A stretch of 64,000 nucleotides of DNA from Bog-159 sp035499555 (GTDB lineage: Bacteria; Acidobacteriota; Terriglobia; Bryobacterales; Bryobacteraceae), in contig DATJYO010000071.1 of the NCBI GenBank assembly GCA_035499555.1, positions 1 to 64,000 of the forward strand, written 5' to 3'. The translations under genes and the position numbers were made by a program. Below the pieces are notes generated by a model. The model was not told the DNA's origin. It was given only the letters and a program-made list of their open reading frames with translations, and did not search any database. Shown piece by piece: positions 43,213 to 51,292 of the stretch (position 1 is the stretch's first letter; the number at the start of each line of letters is the position of its first letter).

Positions 43213-45000
43213 CTACGAAATCGCCGGCGAGCCCGACTGCACCGCAAGAACCCGCTGACCGCCTGCCTTCAAGAAAGCTTCGTGCGTTTCGCGCTCTCGC
43301 GCGCGGACCGTCAACAAAATCTGTTCGAACTCCGAACTCCGGTGCAGAACCCTCAGCCACGGGTCATCCAGAAGCCCACGAGAGCTGCCGTAGCCGCGAG
43401 TCACCGACGCCGTCAGCAACCGCAGGGCCAAGAAAGAATCCCCAAACCGCGCTGCCTGACGAGCCAAATAGAAAAGCACCTCAGGATCGTCCATACCACG
43501 GGACTCGGCCTCGCGGAGCGCGTTCATTCCGCTGGCGGCGTCCCCAATCAGGTACGCCCAAAGGGAATTCATCAGCGCGGGCTGCATCGAAAGCCGGTCT
43601 CGCCGCGTCCACATCAGCGCCGAAGCGTCTTCGAGCCGCCCCATCATGGTGAGCGCCAGGACGTCGAGATACATCCCCGTCCTGGTGTCGTACCAGTGAA
43701 GCGCCTTTTCATAATCTCCGAGCGCGAAAAACGTGTGCGCCGCGCTCGTCGGCAGGTTTCGGTCGAGCTGGAACGCCCGCTCATGGGCCGCCACCGACGC
43801 ATCCAGGAGCCCGCAGTACCGGCACGAATGCACCAGCGCCGCGAAGAGTTCCGGGTTACTGCCATTGCGCTCCAGCACGCCGATCAGCCGGACGGTCGCG
43901 TCTATCGCATGCCCCGCGTCGCACTGGATCGGAGTATAAGTGCTGTGTGCAATCGCCAGGTGCGGATTGAGTTGAAAGGCTCGCGCAAAGGCGGCTTCGG
44001 TCGAGCCAGCCGGCGCGGCACTCGTCCCGGCGAACTTCTCCAGCCAGCGGTAGCACCTCGCCAGCCGCGCCCACGCGGGCGCATATTCCGGATCGACCTC
44101 CGTGCATTCCAGATACAGATCGCGCGCCAGCGCGATGTTCTCCAGCGACCGCTTCAGCGAAAGTTCGTTGGCTCTGAGATACAGCTCGTACGCATCGCCG
44201 GCCCCCGGCGTGTCGATCGCCCGCGCCGTCCCTCCCTCCTCTCGCGTTCGCCGGATTAGAGAGCGAATGATCAACTGCACGATGCCACGGTGGAGGAGGT
44301 GCAACTCCCCGGCCGGCACATGCCAGACTTTCGACCACAGGACGGTCGCGCTGCGCGCATCCATCAACTCTGTCGTGGCGTGAATCTGTCCATCCGCGCG
44401 GACCACCGTCCCGCTCAGAATTACGTCCACATCCGCTTCCGCCGCAACCGTACAGGGATCCCAGCGATCGCGATCGAATCGCGCCGCCAGCCGCGTTGAC
44501 CTCACCGTAAAGGCATTGAGTTCGGCCAACGTTGCCGCGATGGCCTCCGGCAGGCTGTGGGCAAGAAACTCGGCTCCTTCCGGGGCGTCGCTCCGGAATG
44601 GAAAGGCGATGAATCGAATCCCACCCGCGGCTCTTCTCTCCCAATTAACCGGCGATTTGCGGGCCGCCGGCTCTCCGGGCCCCACCGGGGCCACGAAACG
44701 GTACCCGCCCTTGGGAACCGTTTCGATATAAGCCGGCGTCTTCCTCGTGTCCGCCAGTGCCTTCCGAAGGAGGCCGATCAGGTTCGCAAGGTTGGCCTCT
44801 TCTACAAAGGTGGCCGGCCAAAGCTCATCCATGATGCGCTTCTTCGTCAAGAGCCGGCCGGCGTTGCCGGCCAATAGCGCCAAAAGGTCGAACGCTTTGG
44901 GAGGAAGCGCGATCCTCTCGTCACCCCGGGCAAGCAGGCGCTCCGCCGTGTCCACACGGAACTCACCGAACCGGAGTTGGCAGTCACCTTTTCCTGCCAC
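43213..45000 (-). CDS. Winged-helix (OmpR/CadC-type) regulator with TPR repeats
   Basis: From the GTG at 45000 the protein has 595 residues; the frame is open further upstream but that part overlaps a divergent gene. The N-terminal trans_reg_C winged helix (about 5-100) reads LRFGEFRVDTAERLLARGDE, ALPPKAFDLLALLAGNAGRL, LTKKRIMDELWPATFVEEAN and YIETVPKGGYRFVAPV. A TolB-N-like segment follows (FIAFPFRSDAPEGAEFLAHS; VDVILSGTVVRADGQIHATT), then TPR units (APAWARLARCYRWLEKFAGT; AAHERAFQLDRNLPTSAAHT). There is no membrane helix. This adenylate-cyclase-like regulator class is abundant in Acidobacteria; the target is unknown. Confidence 0.85.
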   Translation of the reverse strand: MAGKGDCQLRFGEFRVDTAERLLARGDERIALPPKAFDLLALLAGNAGRLLTKKRIMDELWPATFVEEANLANLIGLLRKALADTRKTPAYIETVPKGGYRFVAPVGPGEPAARKSPVNWERRAAGGIRFIAFPFRSDAPEGAEFLAHSLPEAIAATLAELNAFTVRSTRLAARFDRDRWDPCTVAAEADVDVILSGTVVRADGQIHATTELMDARSATVLWSKVWHVPAGELHLLHRGIVQLIIRSLIRRTREEGGTARAIDTPGAGDAYELYLRANELSLKRSLENIALARDLYLECTEVDPEYAPAWARLARCYRWLEKFAGTSAAPAGSTEAAFARAFQLNPHLAIAHSTYTPIQCDAGHAIDATVRLIGVLERNGSNPELFAALVHSCRYCGLLDASVAAHERAFQLDRNLPTSAAHTFFALGDYEKALHWYDTRTGMYLDVLALTMMGRLEDASALMWTRRDRLSMQPALMNSLWAYLIGDAASGMNALREAESRGMDDPEVLFYLARQAARFGDSFLALRLLTASVTRGYGSSRGLLDDPWLRVLHRSSEFEQILLTVRARERETHEAFLKAGGQRVLAVQSGSPAIS

Positions 45001-45203
45001 CGTCAGCCACCAATAGCTTCCGCCCGAACCCTGAGAAAAAATTAGATTTCCCTTAGGACCCCAGAAAGGCTCCCGCCTTATCCTTCCATTACGGCCGGTC
45101 GAAACCGGCTCAGTACAGTCTAGCCAAGCCGCCGGCCGCATGCAACTACGGCCGGGCCGCTTGGACTGCGCGATATCCAAACACGAAAGGTGGAAGAAAG
45201 AGT

Positions 45204-45668
45204 ATGCGAATGATGATTGCTGGGTTGTTGATGGCAGCACCGTACATCTTCGCTGGTCACACTTCTCGCTGCGAGCCGGTAGGCGGTTCGATCTCAACCA
45301 ACTTCCTCGACCAGGCGTCGACGCTCGGCGTCGCAACGGGCAGCCTCGCCGGGGGTGTGGGCGTCGATATTGAAGGGACCTCACCCGGGCCGTCTCCCGG
45401 GTCGTTGGTCTTCCATAACCACCATAAATGGGTCACCACAGGCGGTGACACAATTTTCTTCGCTGACGCGGATGCCACGGCTTATCCTGTTCCGGAACTA
45501 CCGGGACTATACCTCCTTTCTTACATGTCTGGTGTCACCATCACGGGCGGAACCGGTAGGTTCAACGGCGCCAGCGGCAGTCTGCAAGTATTCGGCAGCG
45601 TCAACAACAACGCCGGGCAAATAGTGCTCCGCTACGGCGGCCAAGTTTGTTACCAGTCGAACCGGTAG
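45204..45668 (+). CDS. Hypothetical secreted protein
   Basis: A 154-residue protein with a leader (MRMMIAGLLMAAPYIFAG) and a Gly/Ser/Thr-rich beta-type mature part (ISTNFLDQASTLGVATGSLA; TITGGTGRFNGASGSLQVFG). The TGGTGRFxGASG phrase resembles allene-oxide-cyclase-like or other small beta-barrel exported proteins. It is divergent from the winged-helix regulator, which may control it. Confidence 0.6.
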   Translation: MRMMIAGLLMAAPYIFAGHTSRCEPVGGSISTNFLDQASTLGVATGSLAGGVGVDIEGTSPGPSPGSLVFHNHHKWVTTGGDTIFFADADATAYPVPELPGLYLLSYMSGVTITGGTGRFNGASGSLQVFGSVNNNAGQIVLRYGGQVCYQSNR

Positions 45669-45964
45669 TGGACCCGGACTTAAAAAAGGTCAGAAATGAA
45701 GCGTATACCCTTACAGCCAGGTATTGCAACCAAAAGCGAAACTGCCGGCCATGGGCCGCCCGGTCGGAACGGAGCGGAAGCAGAAAAGAGGGACTGAAAA
45801 TGCCTGGATCAAACACGTTGAGTCTTCTCAGGACAGGGGTGATCGTCCTGACACTCGGTACGGCGCTGGTACCCCGGCTGCTGCTCCGGTGCCGGCGCCG
45901 CAAGATTTCGATCGGCAGACGGAGAGAACGGATAAACACAACGTCACTCAGAAGAGGGAAAAAC

Positions 45965-46093
45965 ATGAATTCCAGACTCAGATTAGACCGGCCAACAGGA
46001 ACTCCTGATGGCAACACGAAACCAGAAAACTGGCAACGCTCAGGCCGAGCAATCACCGTGCTCGGTGCGTTGATGCTGCTGATAATGGCTTAG
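45965..46093 (+). CDS. Possible 42-residue peptide
   Basis: An ATG with a GAGGGAAAAAC ribosome site opens a basic N-terminal part and a C-terminal hydrophobic helix (AITVLGALMLLIMA). The rest of 45669-46147 has no other gene I can support. It may be a remnant leader or a small membrane peptide. Confidence 0.25.
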   Translation: MNSRLRLDRPTGTPDGNTKPENWQRSGRAITVLGALMLLIMA

Positions 46094-46147
46094 CCCTGTG
46101 GCACCAGGAAAGGTGTCCGGATTGTGTCCGCACGAAACGGAGGAAAC

Positions 46148-47536
46148 ATGAACTTACTGAACCGATATTTCGGCATTTGCCTGACGGCCCCGCTGTTGTT
46201 CACGACGCTGGCGATTTCGCCTGCTCAGACTTTCACGACACTCACGGATTTCGACGGCACTACCGGCGCCTCGCCCGGTCCAGCTATGCAATTGGTCCAG
46301 GGGCTGGACGGTTTTCTTTATGGCACCGCGACTGCCGGTGGAGATTTCAACTCCGGTACGATCTTTAGGGTCAATACGGCAACCGGATTTGTGACCAGGG
46401 CGTATAGCTTCGATTCCGGCGATGCCTACATACCGGCTGGTGGGCTGGTACTCGCTGCGAACGGAACCTTTTATGGGACCACCGAGTTTGGGGGGCCGAG
46501 CAATTTGGGCGCTGTCTTCTCGTTTTCACCAAACGGAACTCTCACCATAATAGGGAAAGATTTCGGTGGCGTCCTCGGTGCTTATCCTCTCGCCGGGCTC
46601 ATGCAAGCCCCCAACGGAGTTCTTTACGGAACCACCGCGCAAAGCCTCACACCGAATGCCAGCACGATCTTCAAAATAACACCGGCCGGCACGGATTTTA
46701 CACTTCTGCAGGACTTGGACGCCTCCGCCGGTTACGTCACCCTGGTACAGGCAGCTGACGGGAATTTTTATGGAACGACGATCACCGGCGGTACGAAGAT
46801 GATGGGAGAGATATTCATGACGAACCCGCCCGGCGATTTATACATCCTGCACAATTTCTCCGGAAACGATGGGCAATACCCGTATACCGGCCTCGTTCTC
46901 GGACCTCATGGACTTCTTTACGGAGTTACGTTCTATGGCGGCAGCGAAAATGTGGGAACGATCTTCAGCTTTACAACGGGGGGTACGCTCACCACGCTCC
47001 ACAGTTTCCATTTCGCAAACAACGGTTACAAGCAGGGCTATAATCCGATTGCCGTTCTCGTTGTTGGCAGCGACGGAAACCTCTACGGGACAACTTCCGC
47101 GGGCGGCTCAGTGGATAGCGGTGTGATTTTCAAGATTACGCCGGCGGGCCAATACACGGTGCTGCACAACTTCAGTACCGCGGACGCCTCGCCACTGAGC
47201 GGGCTGGTGCAGTCGACGGATGGGAACTTCTACGGCACACTTTCGGGCGGCGGCGCCAGTAACTTAGGGATCGTCTATAAACTCTCCACGGGATTGCCTC
47301 CGTTCGTAAAGACGCTGCCCGGCGCCGGAAAAGTAGGCAGTACCATCGACATCCTGGGAACGATGCTGACTGGCGCGACGAGCGTCACGTTCAACGGCAC
47401 GCCGGCGACATTCCAGGTTCGACAATCCGGCGCGTTGATTACCGCTGTGGTGCCATCCGGCGCCACTTCAGGAATAGTGCAGGTCACAACTCCCAACGGA
47501 ACGCTGTCGAGCAATGTGGCGTTCTCGGTGCATTGA
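46148..47536 (+). CDS. GloVer-repeat surface protein with C-terminal IPT/TIG domain
   Basis: A 462-residue exported protein with a leader to about ISPAQ. About eight tandem repeats of roughly 45 residues follow, with the hallmark GxLYGTTxxGG...GxIFxxTxxG (for example GLDGFLYGTATAGGDFNSGT, HGLLYGVTFYGGSENVGTIF, DGNLYGTTSAGGSVDSGVIF). This is the 'GloVer' choice-of-anchor repeat. Residues from about 385 form an IPT/TIG-like Ig domain (TLPGAGKVGSTIDILGTMLT). It is likely a cell-surface or secreted structural protein. The ATG at 46148 has GGAGGAAAC before it. Confidence 0.85.
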   Translation: MNLLNRYFGICLTAPLLFTTLAISPAQTFTTLTDFDGTTGASPGPAMQLVQGLDGFLYGTATAGGDFNSGTIFRVNTATGFVTRAYSFDSGDAYIPAGGLVLAANGTFYGTTEFGGPSNLGAVFSFSPNGTLTIIGKDFGGVLGAYPLAGLMQAPNGVLYGTTAQSLTPNASTIFKITPAGTDFTLLQDLDASAGYVTLVQAADGNFYGTTITGGTKMMGEIFMTNPPGDLYILHNFSGNDGQYPYTGLVLGPHGLLYGVTFYGGSENVGTIFSFTTGGTLTTLHSFHFANNGYKQGYNPIAVLVVGSDGNLYGTTSAGGSVDSGVIFKITPAGQYTVLHNFSTADASPLSGLVQSTDGNFYGTLSGGGASNLGIVYKLSTGLPPFVKTLPGAGKVGSTIDILGTMLTGATSVTFNGTPATFQVRQSGALITAVVPSGATSGIVQVTTPNGTLSSNVAFSVH

Positions 47537-47589
47537 TTTTGAAGCAGGACGGGCAGGCGTAGCCAGACTCCCGATTTGCCCGGCCAGAC

Positions 47590-48152
47590 TGCTGAGCCCG
47601 CGCCTGGCTGCTCTGGAGGCCGCTCAGAACCTTGGCACCTGGAACGTTGTTGGGTCGCCGCCTGTCCCGGTGGGCGGAGAGGTGGGCCTGGCCTCTCATT
47701 TGACGGCGTCGATAACTATGTCGAGTCACCAGCCGTCCTTGCCAGAAACGATTGTGGATAAGCGAGGTCCCGGCCCGATCGGCTGCTTCGTTCTACATCA
47801 ACGCGAACAGGATTGGCCTGCGCAGTTGGCTGACGGGACCGGGCCTGTCGGGTATGACAACTATGACTCACCGGCCGTGCCGGCCTTGGTGGATTTAAAT
47901 TGGCACCACGTTGCTGTCAGTGTCAGCCGGACCAAGGCTCTCGTCTGATTCGTCGATGGTGTGGCGCGTGGCTATTCTGTTCCGGCGCATACCGGCTCTT
48001 TGGTGAACGAGGCATCTTTGCGACTTGGCGCAAACGGTCCGGACAACCCGGGTGGCTTTTTCAAGGGTTGGCTCGATCAAGTAACAATTTACAATCGCTT
48101 TTTGACGGTGGTTGAAGTCAAAGCCATCTATGCTGGCGGGGCCGAGCGGTAA
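47590..48152 (+). pseudogene. LamG-domain protein, decayed
   Basis: Fragments in shifting frames spell a LamG/concanavalin-like domain: FDGVDNYVE near 47700, TIVDKRGPGPIG, INANRIGL, then DNYDSPAVPALVDLNWHHVA and VSVSRTKALV, a stop at 47946-47948, then in the same frame FVDGVARGYSVPAHTGSLVN, EASLRLGANGPDNPGGFFKG and WLDQVTIYNRFLTVVEVKAI. At least two frameshifts and one stop make it non-functional. It follows the GloVer gene and was probably another surface protein. Confidence 0.75.
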
Positions 48153-48530
48153 GTGTAAGCCCTAAACTGTTCTACGGTATTGCAAAAATAGGCCACGGAT
48201 CTTACAGCTGTGACTGCGCGCGGGCCGCATCGTAAGCTGCGGCTCCTGGCGCGCCAACCCCGCCGGGCGTTTTCTTTTCGGCATCATATCGGATACCGAT
48301 GCCGCTCCCAACGCGAGGCCGAGAAACGCGCTACGTTCCGGCCATCCACCCGGGCTGCATCGTCCCCGTCCCGCTGATCTGCCCTCGCTTCGGGACGCTC
48401 CGCACGTCTGCCCCGCCACCCCTGGCAAGCTGGGATCCCTTCCCGCAGATGTTTGGACCCTGGCCGGAAACGCCGCGCGCGGCAGGCGACTTTCGTGCGG
48501 ATTCGCACTCATTTCGTGTACAATGCCCAA
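48153..48530. other. Intergenic stretch before the MFS gene
   Basis: I see no gene. A GC-rich dyad followed by a T-rich run (about 48257-48279, CCCGCCGGGCGTTTTCTTTT) may act as a terminator. The MFS frame is open through part of it, but I place the start at 48531. Confidence 0.4.
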
Positions 48531-49928
48531 ATGTCCGCCCGGGCCCAGACCCTCGACGTCGCGGCGCTGCTCGATCGCAGTTCCTGGTCCACCTACCAGA
48601 AACTGCTGACCGTGCTCGCGGCCCTCGCCGTCATCTTTGATGGTTTCGACATTCAGATCCTGGGCTTTGCCATCCCCTCGCTGATCCGGGAGTGGCACGT
48701 CGCCCGCGGCGACTTCGGTCCCGTGCTGGCGATCGGGCTGGCCGGGATGGCAGTGGGCGCCCCGCTGGCGGGCTATTGCGGCGATCGCTTCGGCCGCCGC
48801 ATGGCGCTTATCGGTTGCGTGGTCGCCTTCGGCCTGGCCACCATCGCGACCGCGCTGGTCCACGGGTTGGCGGGGCTGACACTGTTGCGCTTCGTAACCG
48901 GCATGGGTACCGGCGGCGCCTTGCCCAACGCCAGCGCCCTGACGGCGGAGTTCGCGCCGCTGCGCCGGCGGGCGACGGCCGTTAAGCTCACCCTGGTCTG
49001 CTTTCCGCTCGGCGGCATGTTGGGCGGCCTGCTGGCCGCCTGGGTTCTGCCGAAGTTCGGATGGCGCGGGCTCTATGCGGTCGGCGGCGTCCTGCCGTTG
49101 CTCCTGGCGGCCATCCTCTGGGCGCTGCTGCCCGAATCGCCGCGCTTTCTGGCACGGCGTCCCGCGCGGTGGCCGCAGCTCACCAACCTCCTGGCCAGAA
49201 TGGGGCACGCCATACCCGCCGGAGCCGCGTTTGAAGATCGCGGCGAACGCGAAAGCGCGGAACGCGCCTCCGTGCGGACGCTGTTCAGTCCGGGGCTGGC
49301 CCGCGATACGGCCGGCCTGTGGATCGCTTTCTTCTCCAGCCTGGGGTCCGTCTACCTTATATTTGGCTGGCTGCCGGCCATGCTCACCGCACAAGGGCTG
49401 AGTCTCGCCACCGCCAGCACCGGCCTGGCCGTCTACAATTTCGGCGGCGTGCTTGGCGTATTGGTGTGGGCCATGCTGGTCACCATCCTGGGATCCCGCC
49501 GGCCCATGTTATCCGGCGCGCTGGCTTGTGCCGGCAGCGCACTGGCACTGCTGGTGGTCCCGATTCAGGCGCATGGCAGTCACGTCCCGCTGATCGTGTG
49601 CCTGGGCATCAACGGTCTGCTGGCCAATGCCGTCCAGACCTCCATGTACGCGCTGGCGGCGCACGTCTACCCCACCAGCGTACGCGCCACCGGCGTGGCC
49701 TACGCGTCTATGATCGGGCGATTGGGAGGCCTGCTCACTTCGCTGTTCGGCGCTTTCGTCATCCAGGCGGGAGCCAGGACGTACTGGTCGGTATTGGCCC
49801 TCGCCATGGTGTGCGCCTTCGCCGGCCTGGCCTGGGTGCGCAGCCATTATCCGGCCATGAGCAAGCTCCGGGCCGATGTGTCCGCCGCGGCCATGAGCTT
49901 GCCGCTCGACGACGCCGAACCGGGCTAA
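48531..49928 (+). CDS. MFS transporter, AAHS-like (aromatic-acid/proton symporter type)
   Basis: A 465-residue protein with 12 helices. It shows ALAVIFDGFDIQILGFAIPS (the D-G-FD motif of the AAHS family in helix 1), AGYCGDRFGRRMALIGCVVA (motif A), LRFVTGMGTGGALPNASALT and a mid-protein loop with LPESPRFL. AAHS members import benzoate-type acids. The ATG at 48531 begins with a short cytoplasmic N-terminus. The flavoprotein gene 48 bases downstream on the same strand could use the imported or exported aromatic compound (inference). Confidence 0.85.
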   Translation: MSARAQTLDVAALLDRSSWSTYQKLLTVLAALAVIFDGFDIQILGFAIPSLIREWHVARGDFGPVLAIGLAGMAVGAPLAGYCGDRFGRRMALIGCVVAFGLATIATALVHGLAGLTLLRFVTGMGTGGALPNASALTAEFAPLRRRATAVKLTLVCFPLGGMLGGLLAAWVLPKFGWRGLYAVGGVLPLLLAAILWALLPESPRFLARRPARWPQLTNLLARMGHAIPAGAAFEDRGERESAERASVRTLFSPGLARDTAGLWIAFFSSLGSVYLIFGWLPAMLTAQGLSLATASTGLAVYNFGGVLGVLVWAMLVTILGSRRPMLSGALACAGSALALLVVPIQAHGSHVPLIVCLGINGLLANAVQTSMYALAAHVYPTSVRATGVAYASMIGRLGGLLTSLFGAFVIQAGARTYWSVLALAMVCAFAGLAWVRSHYPAMSKLRADVSAAAMSLPLDDAEPG

Positions 49929-49976
49929 TGTCGCCAGTGGCGTACCCCCTCCCAAATCTGGTTTCATAGATGATAG

Positions 49977-51266
49977 ATGAAGGTACCCATTCAAGATATG
50001 CAATCCTACGATGTCATCGTGATCGGCGGTGGTCCCGCCGGCTCGACGGCGGCCGCCGTGCTCGCCGCCAAAGGCCGGCGCGTGGTCGTCCTGGAGAAAG
50101 AGAAGTTCCCGCGCTATCACATCGGCGAATCTCTGCTGCCTTACGGCTACTTCACGCTGCAACGGATCGGCGTACTCGACCGCATGAAGGCCTCCCACTT
50201 CGTCCGCAAACACAGCGTGCAGTTCGTGGGTATGAGCGGACGCGCTTCCGTGCCATTCTATTTCTCGCAGCAACTGGCGCACGAAGCGTCCGCCACCTGG
50301 CAGGTACTGCGCAGCGAATTCGACCAACTCCTGCTGGATAACGCCAGCGAGAAGGGCGCCGAAGTGATCGAAGAGATTACCGTCCGCGAGCTGATCCAGC
50401 CCTATGGCGCGGTTACGGGAGTCAAGGCCGCCAGCAAAGACGGCCATCCGCGCGAATTCCGCGCTCCCATTACCATCGATGCCACCGGCCGCGATGCCTT
50501 CGCCGTGACTCGCAACGGGTGGAAGGTGCGCGATGCGGTGCTCAATAAGATCGCCATCTGGACTTACTACAAAGGCGCCCAACGCGACCCCGGCATCGAC
50601 GAAGGCGCCACCACGGTCGCCTATCTGCCGGGTAAGGGCTGGTTCTGGTACATTCCGCTGGCCGACGACACCATGAGCGTGGGCATTGTCGCCGAGAAGG
50701 ACTACCTGTACCAGGACACCCGCGATCCGGCCACCATCTTTCACCGCGAAGTCGAGAAGAATGCCTGGATCCGGAACCACCTGGCCCCCGGCCGGCAGTT
50801 CGGACCTTACCGGGTCACCGGCGAATACTCCTACCGCTCGCGCCACTGCGCCGCCGACGGACTCGTCCTGGCGGGCGACGCCTTCGGTTTTCTGGATCCC
50901 GTATTCTCCTCCGGCGTCATGCTGGCGCTGCGTAGCGGCGAGCTCGCCGGCGATGCCGTGGACGCCGCCCTCACCGCCGGCGACGTTTCCGCGTCCCGCT
51001 TCGCCGACTACGGCGCTCAGTTCTGCCAAAGCATCGAGGCCATGCGCAAGCTGGTCTACGCCTTCTACAACCAGGCCTTCAGCTTCCGTGAGTTCATCAG
51101 CGAATTCCCGGACCTGAAGGGCGACCTGACCGACTGCCTGATGGGCAACCTCGCGCGCGATTTCCATCCCCTGTTCGGCGCGGTGGCCAACTTCGCCGCG
51201 GTCCCCGATCCGCTCCCGCACGGCAAGCCTCTGAGCGCCGGAGACGCGGTGGAGGCCCGCGCGTAG
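49977..51266 (+). CDS. FAD-dependent oxidoreductase, halogenase/geranylgeranyl-reductase-like
   Basis: A 429-residue flavoprotein. The FAD-binding GxGxxG is YDVIVIGGGPAGSTAAAVLA, then EKEKFPRYHIGESLLPYGYF, a hallmark of flavin-dependent halogenases and their non-halogenating relatives, GWFWYIPLADDTMSVGIV (the W-x-W-x-IP-like site) and LAGDAFGFLDPVFSSGVMLA (second FAD motif). The active-site Lys region (about residue 75) reads MKASHFVRKHSVQFV; whether it halogenates is undecided. An ATG at 49998 is an alternative start. Confidence 0.85.
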   Translation: MKVPIQDMQSYDVIVIGGGPAGSTAAAVLAAKGRRVVVLEKEKFPRYHIGESLLPYGYFTLQRIGVLDRMKASHFVRKHSVQFVGMSGRASVPFYFSQQLAHEASATWQVLRSEFDQLLLDNASEKGAEVIEEITVRELIQPYGAVTGVKAASKDGHPREFRAPITIDATGRDAFAVTRNGWKVRDAVLNKIAIWTYYKGAQRDPGIDEGATTVAYLPGKGWFWYIPLADDTMSVGIVAEKDYLYQDTRDPATIFHREVEKNAWIRNHLAPGRQFGPYRVTGEYSYRSRHCAADGLVLAGDAFGFLDPVFSSGVMLALRSGELAGDAVDAALTAGDVSASRFADYGAQFCQSIEAMRKLVYAFYNQAFSFREFISEFPDLKGDLTDCLMGNLARDFHPLFGAVANFAAVPDPLPHGKPLSAGDAVEARA

Positions 51267-51292
51267 GGCGCGGGTTCTCAGCGAGGCCGAGC

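Noticed and set aside
49509..51221. 570-codon minus-strand frame over the flavoprotein
   Set aside because: It is antisense to a flavoprotein with clear FAD motifs.
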